DNA of 35,695 nucleotides from Gammaproteobacteria bacterium (GTDB lineage: Bacteria > Pseudomonadota > Gammaproteobacteria > JAHELT01). The stretch spans positions 1 to 35,695 of the forward strand of contig JAOTYY010000010.1 in NCBI GenBank assembly GCA_029861595.1, in the 5' to 3' direction. Both the position numbers and the translations under genes were made by a program. Positions 1 through 7,168 of the stretch are shown piece by piece; position 1 is the stretch's first letter; each line of letters opens with the position of its first letter. Below the pieces are notes generated by a model. It was not told the origin of the DNA and searched no databases. It was given only the letters and a program-made list of their open reading frames with translations.

Positions 1-240
1 CCCTATCTTGCACGAAGGCGGTGACTTGACATGGTTTTGATTGGTTCGATCAACGCGTGATGGACCGATTACGGGCGCGGTGGGGAGTTACACTTTGTAT
101 CTATTCACTATCCAGTATTCCCCCCTGAGAAGCGAACCCCTTGCCCGCGGGGGACGTAAGCAGCGAGCAACATAGTGGCTGGCAGGGAGTTCGTTCCCAC
201 CTGCGGCCATCAGGCTCTAGCTTAGCCGACCAACTGGTGG

Positions 241-275
241 GTTTTCGCAATACGCAAACTAAATCTTCGAACGAA
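241..275 (+). promoter_or_regulatory. Candidate GlpR operator sites
   Basis: Positions 241-259 form an imperfect palindrome with outer arms GTTT and AAAC and inner CG pairs; 14 of 18 non-central positions match their partners. Positions 266-275 read TTCGAACGAA, a pair of inverted TTCG/CGAA half-sites. GlpR-type DeoR repressors are known to bind sites built on TTCG and CGAA half-sites. A glpR gene sits one gene downstream, which makes it the natural candidate regulator. The spacing differs from the Escherichia coli operators, so this remains a guess. Confidence 0.35.
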
Positions 276-287
276 TCATTTTCTGAG

Positions 288-316
288 TTGAACACGAACA
301 TTCACTCGACTAAGAT
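288..316 (+). promoter_or_regulatory. Possible sigma-70 promoter for glpV
   Basis: TTGAAC at 288-293 and TAAGAT at 311-316 are separated by 17 bases, the ideal spacing. Each hexamer matches four of six consensus positions. The candidate operators lie directly upstream and the glpV ribosome site is about 45 bases downstream. No transcript start can be seen from sequence alone. Confidence 0.35.
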
Positions 317-370
317 CGAAATCGGCAACGTCAATAATACTTAACCAACGCCACATCGGAGGAAATCAAG

Positions 371-2101
371 ATGTTACGTAAACTTGCGGTTGCATCCGCG
401 GTCGCTGCGCTGTGCGTTAATTCCGCCGCGTTCGCCGGCCAGGCAGAAGCAGAAAGGTGGGTCAACGACGAATTCCAGCCCTCCACGCTGTCGAAAGCGC
501 AACAGATGGAGGAAATGGCCTGGTTCATCAAAGCGGCAGCGCCGTTCCAGGGCATGGAAATCAACGTCCTGTCCGAGACGATCCCGACGCATACCTACGA
601 ATCCGAAGTCCTGACCAAGGCCTTCCAGGAGATTACCGGGATCAAGGTCAATCACCAGCTGCTCGGTGAGGGCGAGGTAGTCCAGGCGGTGCAGACGCAG
701 ATGCAGACGCGGCGCAACCTGTACGACGCCTACATCAACGATTCCGACCTGATCGGTACCCACTCGCGATTGCAGTTGGCAGTGAATTTGACTGACTGGA
801 TGGCGGGCGACGGCAGCGACGTCACGCTGCCCACGCTGGACGTCGATGACTTTATGGGCAAGTCGTTCACCACCGGCCCTGACGGCAAACTCTATCAGCT
901 ACCCGATCAGCAGTTCGCGAACCTGTACTGGTTCCGCTATGACTGGTTTCAACGCCCGGAGCTGAAAAGCAAGTTCAAGCAGATGTATGGCTACGAGCTC
1001 GGCGTGCCGGTCAACTGGTCGGCTTACGAGGATATCGCCGAATTTTTCTCGGTACACGTGAAGGAAATCGACGGTGTACGTGTGTACGGCCACATGGACT
1101 ACGGCAAACGCGCGCCCGATCTCGGCTGGCGCATGACCGATGCCTGGCTGTCGATGGCCGGCGCCGGCAGCAAGGGTCTGCCGAACGGCGTACCCGTCGA
1201 TGAGTGGGGTATCCGCATGGAATCAGGCACCTGTAACCCTGTCGGTGCATCGGTATCGCGCGGTGGTGCGGCCAACGGCCCGGCCGCGGTTTACGCTATT
1301 CGAAAATGGGACGAGTGGTTGCGCAAATATGCACCTCCCGGCGCCGCCAGCTACGACTTCTACCAGTCGCTGCCGGCCTTGTCGACTGGCAACGTAGCGC
1401 AGCAGATATTCTGGTACACGGCGTTTACCGCGTCGATGGTCGCGCCGCGCAGCGAGGGCAACAACACCGTCGACGATCAGGGTAACCTGCTGTGGCGCAT
1501 GGCCCCGTCGCCGCATGGCCCGTACTGGGTGGACGGCCAGAAACTGGGCTATCAGGATGCCGGGTCGTGGACGCTGTTCAAATCGACGCCCGTGGACCGT
1601 CGCAAAGCGGCCTGGCTGTATGCGCAGTTCACCGTGTCCAAGACGGTGTCGTTGAAAAAAACCCACGTGGGGTTGACGCCGATTCGCGACAGCGATATCC
1701 GCCACGCATCGTTCACCGAGCGGGCGCCGAAGCTGGGCGGATTGGTGGAGTTCTATCGCTCACCCGACCGCGTGCGCTGGTCACCCACCGGTGTTAACGT
1801 GCCGGATTACCCGAAGCTCGCACAGATCTGGTGGCAGCAGATCGGTGACGTGAACTCCGGCGCCTTTACCCCTCAGCAGGCGATGGACCGGTTGGCCAGC
1901 GAGATGGATCAGGTGATGGCCCGTATGCAAGCTGCCGATGAGAAAGCCAAAACTTACGGCGGTTGCGGACCACGCTTGAACGAGGAGAAGGACCCTGCAG
2001 AGTGGCTGGCCAAACCAGGCTCGCCGAAAGCCAAGGTCAACGAAAAGCCGAAAGGCGAAACGGTCGACTACGACGAGTTGGTGAAGCGCTGGAAAAGCTG
2101 A
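371..2101 (+). CDS. glpV: Glycerol ABC transporter substrate-binding protein (GlpV-like)
   Basis: This 576-residue protein is a family 1 extracellular solute-binding protein expected to capture glycerol in the periplasm and deliver it to the GlpPQ permeases. It starts with a clear signal peptide: basic MLRK, a hydrophobic alanine-rich core, and probable cleavage after AFA near residue 22. GGAGGAAA ends about six bases before the ATG, a strong ribosome site. The length of about 570 residues is larger than most sugar-binding proteins and fits the GlpV type. The function comes from context, since ATPases, permeases, glpR, glpD and glpK follow in the same direction. It is the first gene of the locus and is followed by a hairpin that could limit readthrough, as expected when the binding protein is needed in excess. 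Another polyol substrate is possible. Confidence 0.85.
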   Translation: MLRKLAVASAVAALCVNSAAFAGQAEAERWVNDEFQPSTLSKAQQMEEMAWFIKAAAPFQGMEINVLSETIPTHTYESEVLTKAFQEITGIKVNHQLLGEGEVVQAVQTQMQTRRNLYDAYINDSDLIGTHSRLQLAVNLTDWMAGDGSDVTLPTLDVDDFMGKSFTTGPDGKLYQLPDQQFANLYWFRYDWFQRPELKSKFKQMYGYELGVPVNWSAYEDIAEFFSVHVKEIDGVRVYGHMDYGKRAPDLGWRMTDAWLSMAGAGSKGLPNGVPVDEWGIRMESGTCNPVGASVSRGGAANGPAAVYAIRKWDEWLRKYAPPGAASYDFYQSLPALSTGNVAQQIFWYTAFTASMVAPRSEGNNTVDDQGNLLWRMAPSPHGPYWVDGQKLGYQDAGSWTLFKSTPVDRRKAAWLYAQFTVSKTVSLKKTHVGLTPIRDSDIRHASFTERAPKLGGLVEFYRSPDRVRWSPTGVNVPDYPKLAQIWWQQIGDVNSGAFTPQQAMDRLASEMDQVMARMQAADEKAKTYGGCGPRLNEEKDPAEWLAKPGSPKAKVNEKPKGETVDYDELVKRWKS

Positions 2102-2127
2102 TTCCGGCGGTTGCCCTGCGACAATAC

Positions 2128-2159
2128 ACCCGCGCGGAGGAATGCCTCCGTGCGGGTTT
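2128..2159 (+). terminator. Hairpin after glpV, likely partial terminator
   Basis: A stem of 13 base pairs (one G-U) runs from 2128-2140 to 2145-2157 with the four-base loop AATG, followed by TTTG. It lies 27 bases after the glpV stop. The short T-run suggests partial termination or protection of the glpV message from 3' decay, letting the binding protein be made in excess of the transporter. Confidence 0.6.
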
Positions 2160-2207
2160 GCCTCCGTGCAGGTTGTAACAATCACTACCAGGTCGAGCAG
2201 TGAGAGC

Positions 2208-3005
2208 GTGCGCAGCACTAATCCTCAGCTGAGCGTTCGGCAGAAGTCTATTCTGGACCACGCGCGAAATCACGGTGAAGTACAGGTGGATCCGCTGGCC
2301 GAATCGTTCGACGTAACGCCACAAACTATTCGCCGCGATCTCAATCAATTGTGCCGGTTGCGTTTGCTGCAGCGTGTGCACGGCGGTGCGATGGCGGCCG
2401 ACGGCGTCGAGAATCTGGGTTACGAGGCACGCAAAAGACTGGCAGCGGACGAAAAAGCCAATATCGGCCGGCGTGCCGCCGAGTTGATTCCGGACGACTC
2501 GTCGCTGTTTATCAATATCGGCACGACCACAGAGCAGGTTGCGGAGTTCCTGATCCAGCGGGTCGGATTGCTGGTGATCACCAATAATCTCAATGTGGTT
2601 AATAGTTTACGTCGCAGTGAAACTATCGAAGTGATGACAGCGGGTGGTACGGTGCGGCGTGAAGACGGTGCCATCGTCGGCGCCGCTGCGACCGAGTTCA
2701 TCGAGCGATTCAAGGTTGATTACGCGATCGTGGGCGCTTCCGCCATTGAAGATGACGGTACCGTACTCGACTACGACATTCGCGAAGTGCGTGTGGCGCA
2801 AGCGATTATCCGCAATTCCCGCGCCGTTATCCTGGTGGCCGACGGCAATAAGTTTCAGCGCAACGCACCGGTGCGCATCAGCAACATCGCGGAAATTGAC
2901 TATTTCGTTACAGACCGGCCGCCACCTGCCGCGTTTACACAAACCTGTCGCCAGCATGGCGTGACGATCGAAATTGCTCACGGCGACGGGTCCACACGTT
3001 TGTGA
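2208..3005 (+). CDS. glpR: DeoR-family transcriptional repressor, GlpR-like
   Basis: This is a 265-residue DeoR-family regulator, probably the glycerol-3-phosphate-responsive repressor of this locus. A winged helix-turn-helix occupies roughly residues 10-60, with the recognition segment TPQTIRRDLNQL and the typical wing HGGAM. The sugar-phosphate sensing domain (about 80-240) has the INIGTTTEQVAEFL segment and the NNLNVV and GG.VRREDGA.VG motifs of this family. An in-frame ATG at 2142 falls in the loop of the upstream hairpin with its Shine-Dalgarno-like sequence too close, so I prefer the GTG at 2208, which also gives the usual family length. The end overlaps the possible GTG start of glpS by four bases. 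Effector identity is inferred from the neighbours. Confidence 0.85.
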   Translation: MRSTNPQLSVRQKSILDHARNHGEVQVDPLAESFDVTPQTIRRDLNQLCRLRLLQRVHGGAMAADGVENLGYEARKRLAADEKANIGRRAAELIPDDSSLFINIGTTTEQVAEFLIQRVGLLVITNNLNVVNSLRRSETIEVMTAGGTVRREDGAIVGAAATEFIERFKVDYAIVGASAIEDDGTVLDYDIREVRVAQAIIRNSRAVILVADGNKFQRNAPVRISNIAEIDYFVTDRPPPAAFTQTCRQHGVTIEIAHGDGSTRL

Positions 3006-3007
3006 GC

Positions 3008-4075
3008 ATGGGAATCGAGTTAAAACAAGTCAGCAAGCGAGTCGGTGCGGAAATACACATCCACCCGACCGATCTCGTGCTGGATGCAGGGGGATTCAAC
3101 GTCCTGCTGGGAACCACGTTAGCCGGTAAAACGACATTGATGCGTTTGATGGCGGGCCTGGAAGCTCCCAGCGGTGGCGAGGTGTGGTTCGACGGGAAGA
3201 ATGTCACCGGTATTCCTGTGCAGAAACGCAGCGTGGCGATGGTCTACCAGGCGTTTATCAATTACCCGAGTTTCACCGTGTTCGACAACATCGCCTCACC
3301 GCTGCGAGTGGCGAGGGTGGCGAGGGGAGAAATTCGCACACGCGTTGGCAAGATAGCCGAGTTGCTGAGGCTCACACCCATGCTCGATCGCCTGCCCGCC
3401 GAACTCTCCGGCGGACAACAGCAACGCACGGCGCTGGCCCGGGCATTGGTCAAGAATGCCCCCCTGGTACTGCTCGACGAGCCGCTCGCAAATCTCGACT
3501 ACAAGCTTCGTGAGGAACTGCGCGACGAGTTGCCGAAACTGTTCCAAGATACTGGTGCAACGGTCGTGTACGCCACCAGTGAACCGCTGGAAGCGCTGAT
3601 GCTCGGCGGCCACACCGCCACCGTGCATGAGGGTCGGATCACCCAGTATGGAGCCACTGCACAGGTATATCGGACACCGAATACCCTGTTAACCGCGAGG
3701 GTGTTTTCAGACCCGCCGATCAACACCGCGACGGTGGACAAACAGGGTGACACGTTCGTATTCGGCGACGCCGCGCACTGGCCGGTAACGGAGAAATACG
3801 CCGTCCTGCCGAACGGTATCTACACTCTCGGCATCCGCCCTCATCATGTCACGGTGACTGGCGAGCACGCAGATGGTGTGGTGGTGAGAGGGATCGTCCA
3901 GATCGCCGAGATCAGTGGCTCGGAGAGCATCGTGCGTGTCGAGGTGGCAGGCAACAGCTGGGTATCGCGGTCACACGGTGTGCACCCTTTTGAGGTCGGT
4001 GATACCGTCGAACTGCACATGCAGGTTCAGCGATGCCTGTACTTTGATAGCGGCGGAGAACTCGTCGCCAGCTGA
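3008..4075 (+). CDS. glpS: Glycerol ABC transporter ATP-binding protein GlpS
   Basis: A 355-residue cytoplasmic ATPase of the MalK/UgpC class. Visible motifs are Walker A GTTLAGKT (35-42), Q-loop Gln81, signature LSGGQQQR (133-140), Walker B LVLLDEP (153-159) and D-loop LANLD. The switch histidine is missing: the segment reads YATSEPLEA with Ser191 where VTHD is usual. The C-terminal third is the TOBE-like regulatory domain. The unusual Walker A (LAGKT rather than GCGKS) and the lost His are what I expect of GlpS rather than a general sugar ATPase. ATG at 3008 is chosen, though an in-frame GTG at 3002 overlapping the glpR stop is possible. It should pair with GlpT, which has complementary defects. 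Confidence 0.85.
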   Translation: MGIELKQVSKRVGAEIHIHPTDLVLDAGGFNVLLGTTLAGKTTLMRLMAGLEAPSGGEVWFDGKNVTGIPVQKRSVAMVYQAFINYPSFTVFDNIASPLRVARVARGEIRTRVGKIAELLRLTPMLDRLPAELSGGQQQRTALARALVKNAPLVLLDEPLANLDYKLREELRDELPKLFQDTGATVVYATSEPLEALMLGGHTATVHEGRITQYGATAQVYRTPNTLLTARVFSDPPINTATVDKQGDTFVFGDAAHWPVTEKYAVLPNGIYTLGIRPHHVTVTGEHADGVVVRGIVQIAEISGSESIVRVEVAGNSWVSRSHGVHPFEVGDTVELHMQVQRCLYFDSGGELVAS

Positions 4076-4099
4076 GAGACAGTGCCCGAAGAGCAGAAC

Positions 4100-5164
4100 A
4101 TGGCCAAGATTACACTTCAAAACATCAAACACAGTTATCTCCGCCAACCTGTGGAATCCCAGGACTACGCGTTAAAAGAAGTCGATGCGGTCTGGTCGAA
4201 CGGCGGTGCCTATGCGTTGTTAGGGCCATCCGGCTGCGGCAAAACCACCTTGCTGAATATCATCTCCGGACTGTTAACGCCGTCTGAGGGGCGCGTATTC
4301 TTTGACGATAACGATGTTACCGACATCCCGACCATCGAACGCCGTATCGCCCAGATTTTTCAGTTCCCCGTGGTTTACGACACCATGACGGTTTTCGACA
4401 ATCTGGCGTTCCCGTTACGCAATCGCGGTGTCGCTGAAGACAAAGTGAAGTTGCGTGTCAACGAGGTCGCAGTAATGCTCGATCTCGAAGATTCGTTGAA
4501 GCGCCGTGCATCAGGCTTGACGGCAGACGGTAAGCAAAAGATCTCTCTGGGTCGCGGGCTGGTGCGCGAGGACGTCAATGTAATCATGTTCGATGAGCCG
4601 CTCACGGTGATCGATCCGCATTTGAAGTGGTTGTTGCGTTCTAAACTCAAAGAACTGCATCAGCAGCTCGGCATAACCATGATCTACGTTACGCACGATC
4701 AAACCGAGGCGCTTACTTTCGCCGATCGCGTGTTGGTCATGTACGACGGTACGGTCGTTCAGGTTGGAACGCCTGTTGATCTGTTCGAGCGTCCGGGGCA
4801 CACATTTGTCGGGCACTTCATCGGTTCACCCGGAATGAACATATTGCCCTGTGAAATCCGCGACGGGGCAGCAAGCTTTGCCGGTAACGTGTTGCAGACA
4901 GCATCCCCGCTGCCAACTGCGGATAACGAACGTGTCGAAGTCGGCGTACGTCCTGAATTCGTGCGCTTCGATGACAGCGGGTTTGCGGTTGAGATCGTCA
5001 AGATCGACGATCTGGGGCGTTACAAGATCGTCGTGGTCCGCTGCAACGACAGTACCTTGAAAATGATCGTCGACGAGGATATCCGCATTCCGTCAGAGAG
5101 TCCCCGTATCTCGTTCGATCCCGAGTATACGCGGCTGTACACGGACGGCTGGGTTGTCGAGTAG
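4100..5164 (+). CDS. glpT: Glycerol ABC transporter ATP-binding protein GlpT
   Basis: A 354-residue ATPase, the second nucleotide-binding subunit of the importer. Walker A GPSGCGKT (42-49), Q-loop Gln88, Walker B VIMFDEP (161-167) and switch His199 (VTHDQTEA) are intact. The signature helix is degenerate: LTADGKQK (140-147) replaces LSGGQQQR. A C-terminal TOBE-like domain follows. The start at ATG 4100 begins the normal MAKITLQNI strand; a GTG at 4082 would add six residues. The gene lies 24 bases after glpS. It must not be confused with the E. coli glycerol-3-phosphate antiporter also called GlpT; the symbol here follows the rhizobial GlpSTPQV naming. Confidence 0.85.
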   Translation: MAKITLQNIKHSYLRQPVESQDYALKEVDAVWSNGGAYALLGPSGCGKTTLLNIISGLLTPSEGRVFFDDNDVTDIPTIERRIAQIFQFPVVYDTMTVFDNLAFPLRNRGVAEDKVKLRVNEVAVMLDLEDSLKRRASGLTADGKQKISLGRGLVREDVNVIMFDEPLTVIDPHLKWLLRSKLKELHQQLGITMIYVTHDQTEALTFADRVLVMYDGTVVQVGTPVDLFERPGHTFVGHFIGSPGMNILPCEIRDGAASFAGNVLQTASPLPTADNERVEVGVRPEFVRFDDSGFAVEIVKIDDLGRYKIVVVRCNDSTLKMIVDEDIRIPSESPRISFDPEYTRLYTDGWVVE

Positions 5165-5175
5165 GAGATCACGCG

Positions 5176-6039
5176 ATGCATAAGACTGTGAATCAAAAGG
5201 CTTGGCTGTTCGTCGTCCCAGTGGTTGGTCTTGTCGCATTCAATGCGCTGATACCGCTGATGACGGTGGTGAATTACTCGGTGCAGGAAACATTTGGTGA
5301 TAACGTATTTTTCTGGGAGGGCGTCAAGTGGTTCGAGCAAGTACTGAACTCCGATCGCTTCCACGATTCGTTTTTGCGCCAGTTAGCCTTTACCGGCATG
5401 ATTTTGGTGATCGAGGTGCCGCTGGGTATCGTCGTCGCGCTGAGCATGCCGCGTAAAGGACCGTGGGTTTCCGTGTGTCTGGTGCTGATGGCTTTGCCGT
5501 TGTTGATTCCCTGGAACGTCGTTGGTGCGATGTGGAATATCTTCGCGCTCCCTGACACGGGTCTGCTGGGCCGCATGATCAACGGTCTTGGTATCGAATA
5601 CAACTTTACGCAACAACCGGTGGCGGCTTGGCTGACGACTGTGCTTATGGACGTTTGGCACTGGACATCACTGGTTGTGCTGCTGGCGTACGCGGGACTG
5701 TGCTCTATCCCCGACGCCTACTATCAGGCTGCGAAAATTGACGGTGCCAGCAGCTGGGCAGTGTTTTGGCGTATTCAATTACCCAAGCTGAAGCGCGTGC
5801 TGACCATCGCAATTCTGCTGCGCTTCATGGATAGCTTCATGATCTACACCGAGCCGTTCGTGCTCACCGGCGGCGGTCCGGGAAACACCACCACCTTTCT
5901 ATCCATAGATCTCGTGAAGATTGCTCTCGGACAATTCGACCTGGGACCGGCTGCGGCCATGTCGCTCATTTACTTTCTGATCGTGTTATTGCTGTGCTGG
6001 GTGTTCTACACGCTGATGATGCGTGGCGAGGAGCAGTGA
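5176..6039 (+). CDS. glpP: Glycerol ABC transporter permease GlpP
   Basis: A 287-residue inner-membrane protein of the MalF type with about six transmembrane helices (first at roughly 10-30, second near 70-90). The cytoplasmic EAA loop that docks on the ATPase is visible at about 181-205 (AYYQAAKIDGASSW followed by W.IQLPKL). GGAG lies upstream of the ATG at a good distance, and the gene follows glpT by 11 bases. Together with GlpQ it would form the membrane channel. Substrate specificity is assigned only from the locus. Confidence 0.87.
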   Translation: MHKTVNQKAWLFVVPVVGLVAFNALIPLMTVVNYSVQETFGDNVFFWEGVKWFEQVLNSDRFHDSFLRQLAFTGMILVIEVPLGIVVALSMPRKGPWVSVCLVLMALPLLIPWNVVGAMWNIFALPDTGLLGRMINGLGIEYNFTQQPVAAWLTTVLMDVWHWTSLVVLLAYAGLCSIPDAYYQAAKIDGASSWAVFWRIQLPKLKRVLTIAILLRFMDSFMIYTEPFVLTGGGPGNTTTFLSIDLVKIALGQFDLGPAAAMSLIYFLIVLLLCWVFYTLMMRGEEQ

Positions 6040-6040
6040 G

Positions 6041-6841
6041 ATGAAGAATCAAAAGTGGTTGGTGCCGACGTTCTACATCGTGTTTCTCATGTTGCCTATC
6101 TACTGGCTTCTGAACATGTCCTTCAAGACTACGAACGAGATTCTCGGTACGTTTTCAATGTTTCCATTGGAATTTACACTGGACAACTACAAAAAGATCT
6201 TCACCGATCCTACCTGGTACAACGGTTACCTGAACTCCATTACCTACGTAGTGATCAACACGTTGATCTCCGTTACAGTTGCCCTGCCTGCCGCGTATGC
6301 ATTCTCCCGTTATCGTTTCCTCGGGGACAAGCACCTGTTTTTCTGGTTGTTGACCAATCGCATGGCGCCGCCTGCGGTTTTTGCGCTGCCGTTTTTCCAG
6401 TTGTACTCGGCGTTCGAATTGTTCGACACTCACATCGCGGTTGCACTCGCGCACTGCCTGTTCAACATTCCGCTGGCGGTCTGGATACTGGAAGGATTCA
6501 TGTCGGGAGTGCCGAAAGAACTGGATGAGACAGCTTATCTCGACGGCTATTCGTTTTGGCGCTTCTTCGTGCGTATTTTCGTGCCGACGATTGCTGCCGG
6601 AATAGGCGTTGCCGCGTTCTTCTGCTTCATGTATTCCTGGGTGGAGTTGCTGCTTGCCAAGACCTTGACATCGGTGGCCGCAAAGCCCATCGCTGCAACT
6701 ATGACGCGCACCGCCAGCACGGCCGGGTATGAACTCGGGCTTCTTGCGGCAGCTGGTACGCTGACCATCATCCCGGGCGCGGTGGTCATTTATTTTGTGC
6801 GTAACTACATTGCCAAGGGCTTCGCCCTTGGGCGTGTCTAA
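6041..6841 (+). CDS. glpQ: Glycerol ABC transporter permease GlpQ
   Basis: A 266-residue MalG-type permease with about six helices and the EAA loop at 160-182 (ELDETAYLDGYSFW, then RIFVP). The start at ATG 6041 follows GAGGAG within the last codons of glpP and sits one base after its stop, so translation is probably coupled. A longer in-frame start at 6023 would overlap glpP and lacks a better ribosome site. The symbol follows the rhizobial importer and is unrelated to the periplasmic phosphodiesterase GlpQ of E. coli. Confidence 0.87.
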   Translation: MKNQKWLVPTFYIVFLMLPIYWLLNMSFKTTNEILGTFSMFPLEFTLDNYKKIFTDPTWYNGYLNSITYVVINTLISVTVALPAAYAFSRYRFLGDKHLFFWLLTNRMAPPAVFALPFFQLYSAFELFDTHIAVALAHCLFNIPLAVWILEGFMSGVPKELDETAYLDGYSFWRFFVRIFVPTIAAGIGVAAFFCFMYSWVELLLAKTLTSVAAKPIAATMTRTASTAGYELGLLAAAGTLTIIPGAVVIYFVRNYIAKGFALGRV

Positions 6842-6855
6842 ACGGGGGGCGGCTC

Positions 6856-7137
6856 GTGAGTTTTTCGTGGATGGCGTGGACCTGGCCTACCGCCGTATTT
6901 TTCTTGTTCATATTGCTTTGCCTGATTGCCATGGGTGTGTGGGAGCGGTGGCGGCCGGGCGGCGATCCACGCCGCGGCGTTCTCGGCCTGGATACAACAC
7001 GCGGCGATCGTTTATTCATCACGCTGCTGGGCAGCGCGTTTATATTTCTCGCCTGGTTGTGGGCGTTTGGTACGCCGATGTGGGGTGGATTGGCAATCTC
7101 CATTGCTTATGGCGTTGCGGTATTCAAATGGGTTTAA
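6856..7137 (+). CDS. DUF2160 small membrane protein of the glycerol locus
   Basis: A 93-residue hydrophobic protein starting with GTG, 14 bases after glpQ and preceded by a G-rich ribosome site. Two or three membrane spans are visible (about 8-28, 52-71, 75-91), with a positively charged loop WERWRPGGDPRRG after the first and LDTTRGDRLFITLLG before the second. Proteins of this kind (DUF2160) accompany glycerol ABC transporter genes in Rhizobium and relatives. The role is unknown; an accessory subunit of the importer is the simple inference from its constant position between permease and dehydrogenase genes. Confidence 0.75.
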   Translation: MSFSWMAWTWPTAVFFLFILLCLIAMGVWERWRPGGDPRRGVLGLDTTRGDRLFITLLGSAFIFLAWLWAFGTPMWGGLAISIAYGVAVFKWV

Positions 7138-7168
7138 CCGGCACTCTGATTCGAGACAGATCCTCAGC

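Larger units (their letters stand above)
1..370 (+). promoter_or_regulatory. Leader region upstream of the glycerol transport locus
   Basis: No convincing gene lies here; the short open frames on both strands lack family similarity and ribosome sites. The stretch holds an imperfect stem-loop at about 175-210, an imperfect palindrome at 241-259, a TTCG-AA-CGAA element at 266-275 and a possible sigma-70 promoter at 288-316. The sequence before position 140 shows nothing I recognise. Its position before glpV makes it the likely control region for the whole locus, but this is inferred from position. Confidence 0.5.

Noticed and set aside
141-344. Short open frames in the leader before glpV
   Set aside because: No ribosome site, no similarity, and they overlap the proposed promoter and operators.
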